DNA of 64,000 nucleotides from Salipiger sp. IMCC34102 (GCF_004145405.1 NZ_SELQ01000010.1:1-64000); one strand, 5' to 3'; numbered from the stretch's first letter, positions 47,876 to 57,270 are shown. Notes: generated by a model from the letters alone, not told the origin. Made by a program: numbers and translations.

Positions 47876-50455
47876 ATGTACCCGGCTAGCCTGGCAAACG
47901 GGTCCGCCCACGGTTCCTTCCATCCGCATCCGAGGCGCACGGATGACGCTGCAACGGGGATTTGCTTGTGCCGAGTGAATGTCCGCGCACGTCCGCCTTG
48001 GCGGGATAGCAAATCGTTCTGTGCCACTATACAGACATATCACCGGGATCGGGTCTCGGGAGGTGATCGTCGTAAAGCCGGGAAGCGGGGGTATGAAATT
48101 CTCAAGTGCCAGGATCCGGAGCCGCGTTTTTTCGTCTGGCCCCGTCCAGGGAATATCCGGGGACGCGGTCTGAACGTGCCGGTGGAGTTCGACGTCCGAC
48201 CTGGGGAAATCTATCAGCTCACCCTGCTGCTGCAGAAAGTCTCCGACATCGCCGGCGGTATCTGCGAGATGCCCGTGGTCTTTTCGGACGCGCAAGGCCG
48301 GCCGCTCGATCCGCGGTTGGGCTGCGGCGCACTCGCGCTGACCGATCCGGGCCCGCTCGACATCGAGGTCGCCCCGGCGGGGCCGCTTGAAGACAGCGCG
48401 AGAGTTGCGGCAACGGCGATCCGCTTTCTGGTCGCCCCGCCCGACGCGGCGCGGTTGACCATCGGGGATCCGCCCGAGGGCGTCGCGCTGCATCGCGTGA
48501 ACCTGGATCCGCTGTCGGTGCTCTGGCACGCCGACGAGGGGCAGCGTCTGCTCGGGGACCTCAAGCGGCAGGTCGCGCTCAGGCTGGATCTGGCGGCGCG
48601 GGTCTGGCAGGACGCCGGCGATCTGCCTGCCCTCTGGGACGGTCCGATCCGGACCCCTGCGGATCAGGCCGAGGCCTTGATCGCAGCCCATACGCGGGGC
48701 GGGGATTGGTCCGCCGCGCTTGGTCTGGACGCGATGGAGACGGAACTGCGCGATCATGCGCTGCGCACGGCGCGCCAGCGGGCCGGGGCGGAAACACCGG
48801 TCAAGGTGGGGTTCATCGGGTCGCCGCGTGGATACGACAGGCTCGGGGCCATCGCCGAGACGATCTGGATCCGCGAGTCCGAGGTCCACGATCAGCTCGA
48901 CATGTTCGTGCCGGACGTGGTGGTCGTGGAGGCGGGGGCAGATACGCCGGCGCCGCGCGACGACTGGCAGATGGCGTTCTCGGCGGGTTTCGGGGGCGAT
49001 CTGCCGGCGCGTGGCGCGGCCCTGTTCGAGGCCGCCGGCGCGCGCGGCATCCCGGTTCATTTGTGGGTCACGGGTCTGCCGGACGTGGCGCCGCTCTGGC
49101 GCGGGGCGGCAGACCGCGCGGATCGGGTGATCGCGGAAGGGCAGGGGCAGGACTGGTCGGACCTCGCCCCCGACGCCATCGTCGCGCGCGGGGTGGAGCC
49201 CGCCTCTGTTTCCATGGCACATCCCGGTGACCGGCCGGATGATCTGATGCTGGTGCCCGCCGCGACCGATATATCGCAGTCGCCCACCTTTTTCGATCTT
49301 GTCGACGGGGGGGCGCTTTACGACACGCTGCTGTGCGATTTCACCTACGGTTTCAAAAGCTCGACCCTGTCCAAGCGCCTGACCAACCCGGACCTCGAGA
49401 TCGTAGCCGAACATATCCCGGCCCGTGCGCGCGCGCTGCTTCAGGCCGCGCGCCTGGTGCTCTTGCCGGGGCGGTCGGTGCGCAGTGACGCAGCCCTCGC
49501 CCAGATTGCCATCGACGCCATCGCATCCGGGGCGATCCCGGTGCTCTTCGGCGCCTACGAGGGGAACGAACCGATCCTCTCCGGACTCGATACCGTCGCC
49601 TCCGCCCCCGACCTGCTTCGCCTGCAGACCCTGATGCGGGTGTCCTGGGTCCGCCAGAGACGCTGGCGCACACTCTGGCGGCAGGTAACGCGGGACTGTG
49701 TCTGGACGAGCGCCGACCGAACGGCACTGCTTGGGCGCGACCCTTTCCCGAAAAGCTTCGACCGCCCGCGTGTCAGCGTGGTGCTGCCCACGCGCCGACC
49801 GCATCTTTTCCCGGCCTGTCTGGAAAACTTTCGCCGACAAAGCTGGCCGGACGCCGAGCTGATCGTCGTCTTCAATACCGGCGGGATCCCCCGGGACCTG
49901 CCCGCGCTGCGTGACAACGAACACGTTCACGCCCTGCCGATCACCGCGACGGTCGGCGAATGCCTCAACCGCGGGATCACCGACGCGACCGGGCGCTACT
50001 GGGTCAAGATGGACGACGACGATTTCTACGCCGATACCTACCTCGAAGAGACGGCGGGCTACTTTCGCGCGAGCCAGGCGGATGCAACTGGCCGACAGGC
50101 GGCAGCCTTCTATTTCGAGGGGCCTGACGAGACGGTCTGGCGCGAACGCGTGACTGCGCGCTGCAGTTCCCTGCTTGCCGGTCCGGTGCCGGTTTCGGGC
50201 GCAAGTCTTTCAGGCGATGCCGAAGCGGGTCTGCCGCCGTTCTCGATGGCGATGAAGAATACCGCCGATGGCGACTGGCAGGAGCGACTGCGCGCGGGCG
50301 GCTTTCGGATGTTCAGTGGTGACGGGATCTCGATGGTCGTCCAGCGGGGCGCCGACGAGGCGTCGCATACCTGGAAGCTGAGCGCGGCGCGGATCATCAT
50401 GGACGATCTGCGGCCCGTCACGACCGGCCGCCTGAGCGACAGGCTGAACGCATGA
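47876..50455 (+). CDS. Large protein with C-terminal family 2 glycosyltransferase domain
   Basis: The frame has 859 codons, but the true start is uncertain; convincing sequence begins near 48110-48180 (GRGLNVPVEFDVRPGE), and no ATG with a ribosome site is seen there. Residues to about 630 have an unusual layout: a beta-rich start, a helical part, then a GT4/GT-B-like region (VKVGFIGSPRGYDRLGAIAE; later AIASGAIPVLFG). The GT2 domain starts at about 632 (RVSVVLPTRRPHLFPACLENF) with the metal site KMDDDDFYADTYLE near 711. It resembles the protein at 57396 in order and motifs, so the two may be paralogues. A role in surface glycan assembly is inferred. Confidence 0.75.
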   Translation: MYPASLANGSAHGSFHPHPRRTDDAATGICLCRVNVRARPPWRDSKSFCATIQTYHRDRVSGGDRRKAGKRGYEILKCQDPEPRFFVWPRPGNIRGRGLNVPVEFDVRPGEIYQLTLLLQKVSDIAGGICEMPVVFSDAQGRPLDPRLGCGALALTDPGPLDIEVAPAGPLEDSARVAATAIRFLVAPPDAARLTIGDPPEGVALHRVNLDPLSVLWHADEGQRLLGDLKRQVALRLDLAARVWQDAGDLPALWDGPIRTPADQAEALIAAHTRGGDWSAALGLDAMETELRDHALRTARQRAGAETPVKVGFIGSPRGYDRLGAIAETIWIRESEVHDQLDMFVPDVVVVEAGADTPAPRDDWQMAFSAGFGGDLPARGAALFEAAGARGIPVHLWVTGLPDVAPLWRGAADRADRVIAEGQGQDWSDLAPDAIVARGVEPASVSMAHPGDRPDDLMLVPAATDISQSPTFFDLVDGGALYDTLLCDFTYGFKSSTLSKRLTNPDLEIVAEHIPARARALLQAARLVLLPGRSVRSDAALAQIAIDAIASGAIPVLFGAYEGNEPILSGLDTVASAPDLLRLQTLMRVSWVRQRRWRTLWRQVTRDCVWTSADRTALLGRDPFPKSFDRPRVSVVLPTRRPHLFPACLENFRRQSWPDAELIVVFNTGGIPRDLPALRDNEHVHALPITATVGECLNRGITDATGRYWVKMDDDDFYADTYLEETAGYFRASQADATGRQAAAFYFEGPDETVWRERVTARCSSLLAGPVPVSGASLSGDAEAGLPPFSMAMKNTADGDWQERLRAGGFRMFSGDGISMVVQRGADEASHTWKLSAARIIMDDLRPVTTGRLSDRLNA

Positions 50456-50585
50456 GCTTGGTGCCGATCACGATCCACGGGCGGGTAGGCACCATGGCCA
50501 CATGTCCCGACCGCTTCGATCTGCCGGGGGCGTATGGCGGCGTGGTACGCGGTCCGGTCCCCTGTCAGAATACCGGGAGAACCCA

Positions 50586-50936
50586 ATGACGATAAAAGAG
50601 ACGGACGCCATCGCGCACGATCATGATGCCACTTTGCCATCTGCGGATCCCGATCCTGTCACGAGCCCGGCGGATCTACGCACGGCTTATGCAAGGCTGG
50701 CCCGCGAGCGCGATGCGCTGGAGGAACGGGTCGAGGCCGGGCTGCGCTACCGTCTAGACACGGCTGAAACAACTTTGTTAAAGGTCCGGCAACGTGTCGA
50801 GGGCCTCAAGGACAAGCTGAAGGACGAAAAGACCGCCAGGATAGCCGCCGAGAGACGGCTCAAGGCGCTGACGACCAGTACGTCGTGGCGGATCACCGCT
50901 CCGCTCCGGAATCTCTCAAGGATCCTCAAACGCTGA
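50586..50936 (+). CDS. Small coiled-coil protein with STSWRITAPLR tail
   Basis: Protein of 116 residues; GGGAGA precedes the ATG at 50586. A disordered acidic start leads to a coiled coil (about 40-95: RLARERDALEERVEAGL, LLKVRQRVEGLKDKLKDEK) and ends with TSTSWRITAPLRNLSRILKR. This STSWR-type tail is common at the ends of Rhodobacteraceae glycosyltransferases and sulfotransferases; a related STSFRAG tail occurs in the 463-residue protein at 55879. It may anchor or scaffold glycan enzymes. It lies 13 bases before the dehydratase gene, in one operon with it and the sulfoquinovose-synthase-like gene. Confidence 0.65.
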   Translation: MTIKETDAIAHDHDATLPSADPDPVTSPADLRTAYARLARERDALEERVEAGLRYRLDTAETTLLKVRQRVEGLKDKLKDEKTARIAAERRLKALTTSTSWRITAPLRNLSRILKR

Positions 50937-50949
50937 TAATAGCCCTAAC

Positions 50950-52053
50950 ATGAAAAAGTCGACCCGCCAGATGATTGATAAGAAAAGCTATTTCAAAGGC
51001 AAATGCGTTGTCGTGACCGGCGGCGTGGGCTCCGTAGGGCGCGAGATCGTGGAGCAGCTGCTGCAGCTCGACGTGGCCATGGTCCGTGTTATCGACAACA
51101 ACGAAAGCGCACTCTTCGACATGGAGATGGAATACTCAGGTCGCAATGACCTCGAGTTCTACCTTGCCGACATTACCGACGAAGCCGAAATCGGCCGGAC
51201 CTTCACGGGGATGGACGTCTGCTTTCATTCCGCGGCGCTCAAGCACGTCCCGTCGTGCGAGCGCAGCCCGTTCTCGGCGCTCAACGTCAACATCCGCGGC
51301 TGCGAGGTCGTGGGCCGGGCGGCCATCGCCAATGGCCTCGAGAAGGTGATCTTCACCTCCTCCGACAAGGCCGTGAACCCTACCAACGTCATGGGCACGA
51401 CCAAGCTCATGGGCGAGCGGCTGTTTACCGCGATGAACTTCCTCAAGGCCAAGTCGAACCGGACAAAGTTCGCCTGCACGCGCTTCGGCAATGTTCTGGG
51501 GTCACGCGGATCGGTTGTGCCGCTTTTCACGCGCCAGATCGCCGAAGGCGGGCCGGTTACGATTACCGACGAGCGCATGACCCGCTTCGTGATGACCATG
51601 GAAGAAGCCGCCGATCTGGTGATCGAAAGCATGGTATTGGCCAAGGGCGGCGAGGTCTTCATCACCAAAATGCCGGTGCTGCGCATCGTCGATCTGGCAA
51701 CCACGATGATCGCCGATCTGGCACCACTGCATGACGTCGATCCCGAAACGGTGGAGACCAAGGTCACCGGCGCGCGCCCGGGCGAGAAATTGTGGGAGGA
51801 GCTGTCGACCGACGAGGAGGCCGGACGGCTTCTTGAAGGAGAGAAGTTCCTCATCGTGCTGCCCGCAGGCCATACCCAGTCCCAGCGCGCGCAGACCTAT
51901 TCCTATGACGACATCGAAATGGCAGCCTCGGAGGTGGTCTATCATTCGGACCGTCAGCCGTTGATGGATGCAAACGAGATCCGCGACATGCTGAACCGCG
52001 ATGGCGTCCTGCCCGCCGCGACGGCGCGGCTTCTGGCCCAAAAGACAACATAA
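50950..52053 (+). CDS. UDP-GlcNAc 4,6-dehydratase-like SDR (Polysacc_synt_2 family)
   Basis: Protein of 367 residues (a start at 50971 is also possible). The Rossmann motif is TGGVGSVGREIV near 24-35, and substrate-loop sequence follows as SAALKHVPSCERSP. The catalytic region SSDKAVNPTNVMGTTKLMGE has Met in place of Tyr in YxxxK, as in CapE/CapD-type soluble dehydratases. C-terminal VTGARPGEKLWEELSTDEE is family-typical. It lacks the membrane part of the CapD-type protein at 29973. It probably makes a 4-keto-6-deoxy sugar nucleotide. It is translated 14 bases before the next gene. Confidence 0.85.
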   Translation: MKKSTRQMIDKKSYFKGKCVVVTGGVGSVGREIVEQLLQLDVAMVRVIDNNESALFDMEMEYSGRNDLEFYLADITDEAEIGRTFTGMDVCFHSAALKHVPSCERSPFSALNVNIRGCEVVGRAAIANGLEKVIFTSSDKAVNPTNVMGTTKLMGERLFTAMNFLKAKSNRTKFACTRFGNVLGSRGSVVPLFTRQIAEGGPVTITDERMTRFVMTMEEAADLVIESMVLAKGGEVFITKMPVLRIVDLATTMIADLAPLHDVDPETVETKVTGARPGEKLWEELSTDEEAGRLLEGEKFLIVLPAGHTQSQRAQTYSYDDIEMAASEVVYHSDRQPLMDANEIRDMLNRDGVLPAATARLLAQKTT

Positions 52054-52066
52054 AGCGAAAGACGAC

Positions 52067-53218
52067 ATGAAAGTTCTGATCTTAGGCGGCGATGGCTACA
52101 TCGGCTGGCCCACCACCATGAAGCTTTCGGCCGCGGGCCACGAGGTCCTGGCCGTCGACAACTACATGCGCCGTCGCCTGATGCGCGAAGTGGACTGTGA
52201 GGCCTTGCTCGAGGTGCCCAACCTGGACGCCCGCGCGCGGCTCTGGAAAGAGCGGTCCGGCAACGATGTGGCAGTCCGCATCGGCGACCTGAACGACTGG
52301 AGCTTCATCTCGTCGGTCTTCGAGGATTTCCGCCCCGACGCGATCATCCACTACGCCGAACAGCCCTCTGCGCCCTATTCGATGATGGACCGCACCGCCG
52401 CACGGCTGACGCTCGACAACAACCTGGGCGTCACCTTCAACGTGATCCAGGCGATGGCCGAATACACCCCCGACGCGCACCTGGTGAAGCTGGGCACGAT
52501 GGGTGAATACGGCACCCCCAACATCGACATTGAGGAAGGCTGGATCGACATCGAGCACAAGGGCCGCTCGGGCCGGTTCCTGTTCCCGCGCGCCGCCGGA
52601 TCGCTCTATCACACGACCAAGGTGCTCGATACCGACCTGCTGTGGTTCTACGTCCGGGTCTGGGGCCTGCGCGTGACCGACCTGATGCAGGGCCCGGTCT
52701 ATGGCCTGTCCACCGACGAGACCGGCGAGGACGACCAGCTGTTCCCGTTCCTCAACTACGACGAGATCTTCGGCACGGTGCTCAACCGGTTCATGGTGCA
52801 GGCGGCGGCCGGCTATCCGCTGACCGTCTACGGCAAGGGCGGTCAGACCCGCGGCTACCTGCATATCAAGGATGCGCTGCAATGCGTGCAGCTGGCCGTC
52901 GAGAACCCTGTCGAAAAAGGCGAGCTGCGCGTGCTCAACCAGTTCGTCGAAACCTTCTCTGTCAACGACCTTGCCGAACGGGTCCGCGCCTCCGGCGAGC
53001 GGCTGGGACTCGACGTCACGGTCAAGAGCCTGCCCAACCCGCGCAAGGAGATGGAGGACCACTACTACAATCCCGTACATACCGGTCTTCTCGATCTGGG
53101 TCTGCAGCCCAACAAGCTGACCGATGCGACCATGGACGAGATGATGCAGCTGGTGCTGTGCTACCGCGAACAGATCGTGCAGGAACGGATCTTCCGCGGG
53201 GTGGCGTGGAAGAAGTGA
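52067..53218 (+). CDS. UDP-sulfoquinovose synthase homologue
   Basis: Protein of 383 residues from the ATG at 52067. The SQD1/SqdB family makes UDP-sulfoquinovose from UDP-glucose and sulfite, with NAD+ bound. Family motifs appear in order: GGDGYIGWPTT (7-17), YAEQPSAPYSMMDR (97-109), the catalytic Thr144 in KLGTMGEYGTPNIDIEEGW, Tyr181 and Lys185 in SLYHTTKVLD, LMQGPVYGL, and YPLTVYGKGGQTRGYLHIKD. These match the conserved Thr-Tyr-Lys triad and the SQD1-specific loops. It closes an operon with the dehydratase and the coiled-coil protein, and a terminator follows. The sqdA/C/D lipid genes are not in the window, so a sulfonated glycan rather than sulfolipid is suggested. A different UDP-sugar specificity is possible. 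Confidence 0.85.
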   Translation: MKVLILGGDGYIGWPTTMKLSAAGHEVLAVDNYMRRRLMREVDCEALLEVPNLDARARLWKERSGNDVAVRIGDLNDWSFISSVFEDFRPDAIIHYAEQPSAPYSMMDRTAARLTLDNNLGVTFNVIQAMAEYTPDAHLVKLGTMGEYGTPNIDIEEGWIDIEHKGRSGRFLFPRAAGSLYHTTKVLDTDLLWFYVRVWGLRVTDLMQGPVYGLSTDETGEDDQLFPFLNYDEIFGTVLNRFMVQAAAGYPLTVYGKGGQTRGYLHIKDALQCVQLAVENPVEKGELRVLNQFVETFSVNDLAERVRASGERLGLDVTVKSLPNPRKEMEDHYYNPVHTGLLDLGLQPNKLTDATMDEMMQLVLCYREQIVQERIFRGVAWKK

Positions 53219-53323
53219 CCGTCGGCCTGTCTTACTGACACCGGCGGCCCGCGGCCCCGTTCGCATCCGGTCCTAAGCCCGGAGCTGGAACAGATAGGTC
53301 ACATCGACAAAACGCACACAGCT
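53219..53323. other. Intergenic stretch before the terminator
   Basis: No gene is visible between the end of the sulfoquinovose-synthase-like gene and the hairpin at 53324. The full convergent gap to 53524 is about 305 bases and holds only that terminator. Confidence 0.4.
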
Positions 53324-53355
53324 GACCCGGAGACTTTAGTCCCCGGGTCTTTCTC
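53324..53355 (+). terminator. Rho-independent terminator
   Basis: GACCCGG-a-GACT pairs with AGTC-c-CCGGGTC around a TT loop, a 12-bp stem with one mismatch, followed by TTTCTC. It ends the operon 50586-53218. Confidence 0.7.
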
Positions 53356-53524
53356 AAAGAGCCTCAGAAAGTACGGTCCATCGATTTACACCGTGCACGG
53401 CCACGGCACCGACCTGTCCAATCCATGGGTGTGCAGCCTGTTGACCTGCTGAGCATTCGACCGGTTACGAAGCCGCTCGATCAATAGGTTCTGTCGGTTT
53501 ACCGGCCCGGTGCCGATCGCCGGG

Positions 53525-55882
53525 TCAGCTGCGCTGGCGCAGAACGCTCGAGAGCTTGGTGACCACTTCAAGCTCGTCTGGGGTTTTGGCAAGAAGTTCG
53601 GGGCGCAGGGTTTCGGGTCTGAGGCCATGCAGAAGTTCTGGAAGCCAGATCATATATCCCTCACGGATCGCGAAACAGGGGAGATGGATATCTTCAGGAA
53701 TGTGTCCATCCATGATTGAGCCAAACGACATGTCGGCCATCCGGTCCCGCAGCTGCCCTAGGAAATTGAAATCCAGCGGTACCGTCAGAGTGTTCGCAAT
53801 CACTGTACGCTTGAGGTTCGCGCGCCTGACGAATGCCTCCCAGACCATCGCTACGATGCGGGTCTGGCGATGCGCCTCGAGAGCATGCAGGCCTTGGCGG
53901 GTGTAGAACTCCCGCGTGATATCCGCGAGCCGTAGTGCCGACGCGAACCGGGCGTCGTTCATCTGCTTGCTGCCCGAGCTTTTGATGCGCCGGTATTCGC
54001 CCAGAATGGCGGGCGTCATCGTGATCCGCTCGGCCAGTGGAAAGGCGCAGAGGTTGAAGGCCGTATCCTGCATGAAGAGGCCCGGCTCGAAGCGCAAGTC
54101 GTTGTCGATCAGGAAAGCGCGGCGGTAGACCTTGAAGCAGGACGAAGCGGTGGCGAAACACTCGGGCTGACGCGCGTAGGTCACGCAGGCCACGTCGCGC
54201 CGGGAGGAGACATAACCCGGTATGACCTCACCGTCGCGCGTGGCGAGCCCGGTGCCAATGTCGGCGGCGTTGTTGTGCATTTTGCGCAACAGCTGTTCGA
54301 TCCCGTCCGGTGCGTAGATGTCATCGGCGTCCCAGAAATGGACGTAGTCCCCGCGCGCGGCCTCGAGCCCTGTATTGCGTGATACCGAGAGGCCCTGGTT
54401 ATGCGCGTGCCGGATCAGCGACCAGCCATGTCTGTCGCAATAGTCGGCCGCGATTTCCAAGGAGGTATCGGTCGAGCAGTCATCGACCACGATCACGTCC
54501 TTGGCGGGGTAGGGGCAGGCGGCGATCGAAGACAGGGTTTCGCCGATGTAGTCCCCTTTGTTGAAGAGTGGCACGATGATGCTGACGAGAGGAGGATCGG
54601 AATCGAAATCCGACGTCTGCGGCGCGGGCCAGGGTTCGGCTTCGAAGGAGGCGCGCTGGATCGCGCGCAGCCGGCGCCAGGCATCCGCCTCACCGAACCG
54701 GCTGCGCATCCGCTCCTCGGGGGTCGCACGATCTGCAGCCGCAGCCGCGATCACCGCGTCCCATTCGGTGAACACCGTCTCGGGATCGTAGATATGGCTT
54801 TCTTCCAAGGCTGTGCGTCCCCAACGTTCCCTCGCGTCCTGATCGAGGGCGGCGTGGCGCATGGCCTGGGCCAGGCGGTCGATCTCGCCCTCCCCGCAGT
54901 CGACCAGCAAGCCGTTGTGATCGTCCACGATCATCGCGTTCGTGCCTGCGCAACAGGCAAAGCCGATCGAGGGCAGGGCATGGCGGGCTGCCTCGGCCAC
55001 GCAGTCAGGCAGGCCTTCTTCCTTGCAGGCGATCACATGAACATGGGACCGGCCGTATTCGCGACCGATCTCGGAGGTGGGTTCGAAAAGCTTTACCCGA
55101 TCCACCAGATCATGGCGCGCGATGAAATCCTCGACCTCGGAGCCAATGGAATCGCTCCGGGTACTGGCCGAGAAAACGTGAAAATCCCAGTCCGGCACAT
55201 CCTGCGCGATCGCCGCGAAGGCCCGAATGGCGACCATGACGTTCTTGATCTTTTCCAGCCCCCCGATGTTAAGGAAGATCCGCCGCCCGGTGTCCGACCG
55301 CCGTGCGATGTCTGCGGGGTTAGCCGGGGCGAAAGCGTCGGGAAAGGCAACCGATGCCTCGCGCAGTTCTTCCGGCAGGCTGTCGCGATACTGCGGCAGG
55401 GTGAAACAGATCCGCGCGCAGCCGGCCATCATGGCCAGCCGCTCCAGACGGGCCTGTTCCGGTGTGATGCCTTTCACCCCGGCCCAGTTCGTATTGACGA
55501 CCCGATCAGGGTTGGAGCCTTCGCGGAGGACGACCGGTATACCGGTCTGGCAAATGGAGACTATGATAGGCGCTTCAGTGGCTGACGCATAGAGAGCGAC
55601 AACGACATCGGGGCGGAACTGCTCGATCTCCTGGACATAGTCGGGTGGTGTCCCGGCGACGGGACAGCGGATCACGTCTTCTCGGATGGAATAAGACGGT
55701 TGGAAGGCTGTGTCCCCTTTGAATACGATTCCTGTCACGTGCCCCTGCGCGGCCAGGTGATTGGCCAGGTTCGCCGCCGTGCGCTCCATGCCACCGGCCC
55801 CTATCGCCAGATTACGGGCGACAATAGCAATGCGGAGCCGCGTCGCGGGCGCGTGTTCGGATGGCATAGGTTCTAACATCAT
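53525..55882 (-). CDS. Bifunctional glycosyltransferase (GT4 plus GT2)
   Basis: Protein of 785 residues. Residues 15-390 form a GT4-type GT-B fold: IAIVARNLAIGAGGMERTAANLANHL, FLNIGGLEKIKNVMVAIRAF, and the nucleotide-binding CKEEGLPDCVAEAARHALPSIGF. Residues 430-640 are a GT2 domain: VSIIVPLFNKGDYIGETLSSI, VDDCSTDTSLEIA and the metal site FWDADDIYAPDG. The C-terminal 140 residues are helical and unassigned. Two transferase modules in one chain suggest that it builds a disaccharide step of the repeat unit. Its start overlaps the stop of the sulfotransferase-like gene (ATGA), so the two are coupled. Confidence 0.87.
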   Translation of the reverse strand: MMLEPMPSEHAPATRLRIAIVARNLAIGAGGMERTAANLANHLAAQGHVTGIVFKGDTAFQPSYSIREDVIRCPVAGTPPDYVQEIEQFRPDVVVALYASATEAPIIVSICQTGIPVVLREGSNPDRVVNTNWAGVKGITPEQARLERLAMMAGCARICFTLPQYRDSLPEELREASVAFPDAFAPANPADIARRSDTGRRIFLNIGGLEKIKNVMVAIRAFAAIAQDVPDWDFHVFSASTRSDSIGSEVEDFIARHDLVDRVKLFEPTSEIGREYGRSHVHVIACKEEGLPDCVAEAARHALPSIGFACCAGTNAMIVDDHNGLLVDCGEGEIDRLAQAMRHAALDQDARERWGRTALEESHIYDPETVFTEWDAVIAAAAADRATPEERMRSRFGEADAWRRLRAIQRASFEAEPWPAPQTSDFDSDPPLVSIIVPLFNKGDYIGETLSSIAACPYPAKDVIVVDDCSTDTSLEIAADYCDRHGWSLIRHAHNQGLSVSRNTGLEAARGDYVHFWDADDIYAPDGIEQLLRKMHNNAADIGTGLATRDGEVIPGYVSSRRDVACVTYARQPECFATASSCFKVYRRAFLIDNDLRFEPGLFMQDTAFNLCAFPLAERITMTPAILGEYRRIKSSGSKQMNDARFASALRLADITREFYTRQGLHALEAHRQTRIVAMVWEAFVRRANLKRTVIANTLTVPLDFNFLGQLRDRMADMSFGSIMDGHIPEDIHLPCFAIREGYMIWLPELLHGLRPETLRPELLAKTPDELEVVTKLSSVLRQRS

Positions 55883-57270
55883 TTCGATCCTTGATTTCGA
55901 CGGAGCCGTGCCAGACGCAGTGGCATGGCCAGGGTGCGCAGACCCGGACGTCGGATAGAATCAGCCAGGATCTGACCAGCTCGAAAGCTTGTCGAATTGG
56001 CGATGTTCTTCGCCTTGGCCTGCGAGGCTTTCGAGCGCTCCACGGCCTTGTCGCGGGCGGCGCGGGCTTTGACGAGTTTCATGCGAAGCCGCCTTACGAT
56101 GTGCGCAGCTTGATCCTTATCTACCGAAAGAGGGCCTTCACCGGAGCGGATGCGTGAAATCGCGCTGTTACGCTCTTCGTTGAGTTGCGCATTTTCGGCC
56201 TGCAGATGTGACAACTCCACAGTCAAGACAGCCGTTGCCGCCTTGTGACGTTCTTCTTGCTGGACGAGGTCTTTTTTCAGCTCTTCGACGCGGCCTTCGT
56301 TTTTTTGCAGCTCTGCGGCATGGTCCTTTTGCAGTTCTTTGACGCGGTCTTTGTTTTTCTGCAACTCTGCGGTGTGGTCTTGGTCTTTTTGTTCGGATTT
56401 TCCGATTTCGATGAATCTGTCCAGACATGATTGATAGACCGAATGAATTCCATCTATTTCCCGTAATTCGGACATAACCATATCACGATCGAAATCGGTG
56501 CCGTTCATGGTGTCGAGAAGGGCCTCGATCCGCAGGGCCATCGGATTGGTGACCGGCACGGCGCGAAGCTGAGAGCGGTTGAGCCTTTCGTCCACCAGGT
56601 CCGCCCTGTCCGCCTCGCTCAGGGGGCAGGGCTTGCCAGGCTCTCCGACATGCTGCCACAGCGCGTCGATCTCGCCCACGGGATCTGACAGAAGTTTTTC
56701 GTAATGGACGACATGGGCATTCGCCGCGCAGTCCCGCAGGGCCAGAAAACTGCGAATGAAATATATCTGCTCCGAGACGTCCCGTTTGCCGTTGCCGGCT
56801 TGCCGAATTGATTCCACGACTGCGTCGGCAGATCTTGCACAGAACACGTAAACCGGAACGATCCCAAGGGATTGGAATACCTGGCGGTAAATCGGAAGAA
56901 ACTGGGAAACCCGAGGGTCCTTGAAGCCCCAGACCCTGTCATCATCGGAAATCCGATCGGAAAAATGCTGTTTCAATTCCTCCACCTCGGCCGAGATCAA
57001 TGAAGCGGGGTAGGTCTCGCGGGGGCCCATTCTGGGAACGGGCAGAAGTTTGGATATCAGGCTCTTGTTGATTTCCACCAGCTTGGCGTCCTCGAAGTAT
57101 CCTTCGGGGTTCATCTCGTTGGCGCGGTTCAGCGTATCCTCCATGTCGATACCGAGCCGGCCCAGGATCTTGGCGCAAAGCGATGTCCCGCTGCGACCGG
57201 AGCCGATGACGACGACCACCCGCTGTCCGTCCGCAGTGCCGCTGCGCGCGCTCTTAGGTACCTGTGACAT
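55879..57270 (-). CDS. Sulfotransferase-like protein with coiled-coil repeats
   Basis: Protein of 463 residues. The N-terminal 250 residues are a PAPS-type P-loop fold with GSGRSGTSLCAKILGRLG (23-40) and a 3'-phosphate region around VYVFCARSADAVVESIRQ. From about 290 to 400 there is a highly charged coiled coil containing an 18-residue tandem repeat (DHxAELQKNxxRVxELxK, 298-333). The C-terminus (NSTSFRAGQILADSIRRP) resembles tails of other surface-glycan enzymes. It could sulfate the glycan made by the coupled GT4-GT2 protein downstream; this is inferred. It is divergent from the GT2 gene at 57396. Confidence 0.8.
   Translation of the reverse strand: MSQVPKSARSGTADGQRVVVVIGSGRSGTSLCAKILGRLGIDMEDTLNRANEMNPEGYFEDAKLVEINKSLISKLLPVPRMGPRETYPASLISAEVEELKQHFSDRISDDDRVWGFKDPRVSQFLPIYRQVFQSLGIVPVYVFCARSADAVVESIRQAGNGKRDVSEQIYFIRSFLALRDCAANAHVVHYEKLLSDPVGEIDALWQHVGEPGKPCPLSEADRADLVDERLNRSQLRAVPVTNPMALRIEALLDTMNGTDFDRDMVMSELREIDGIHSVYQSCLDRFIEIGKSEQKDQDHTAELQKNKDRVKELQKDHAAELQKNEGRVEELKKDLVQQEERHKAATAVLTVELSHLQAENAQLNEERNSAISRIRSGEGPLSVDKDQAAHIVRRLRMKLVKARAARDKAVERSKASQAKAKNIANSTSFRAGQILADSIRRPGLRTLAMPLRLARLRRNQGSK
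56272..56379 (-). repeat. Two 54-bp tandem repeats in the sulfotransferase-like gene
   Basis: Two in-frame 18-codon units (residues 298-315 and 316-333) encode DHTAELQKNKDRVKELQK and DHAAELQKNEGRVEELKK. Slippage here could change the coiled-coil length. Confidence 0.75.

Noticed and set aside
56272-56379. Possible CRISPR-like repeat
   Set aside because: The two units are adjacent, in frame and coding, with no spacers.
56245-56430. Hydrophobic plus-strand frame with FLQLCG repeats
   Set aside because: It is the antisense reading of the charged coiled-coil repeats in the sulfotransferase-like gene.
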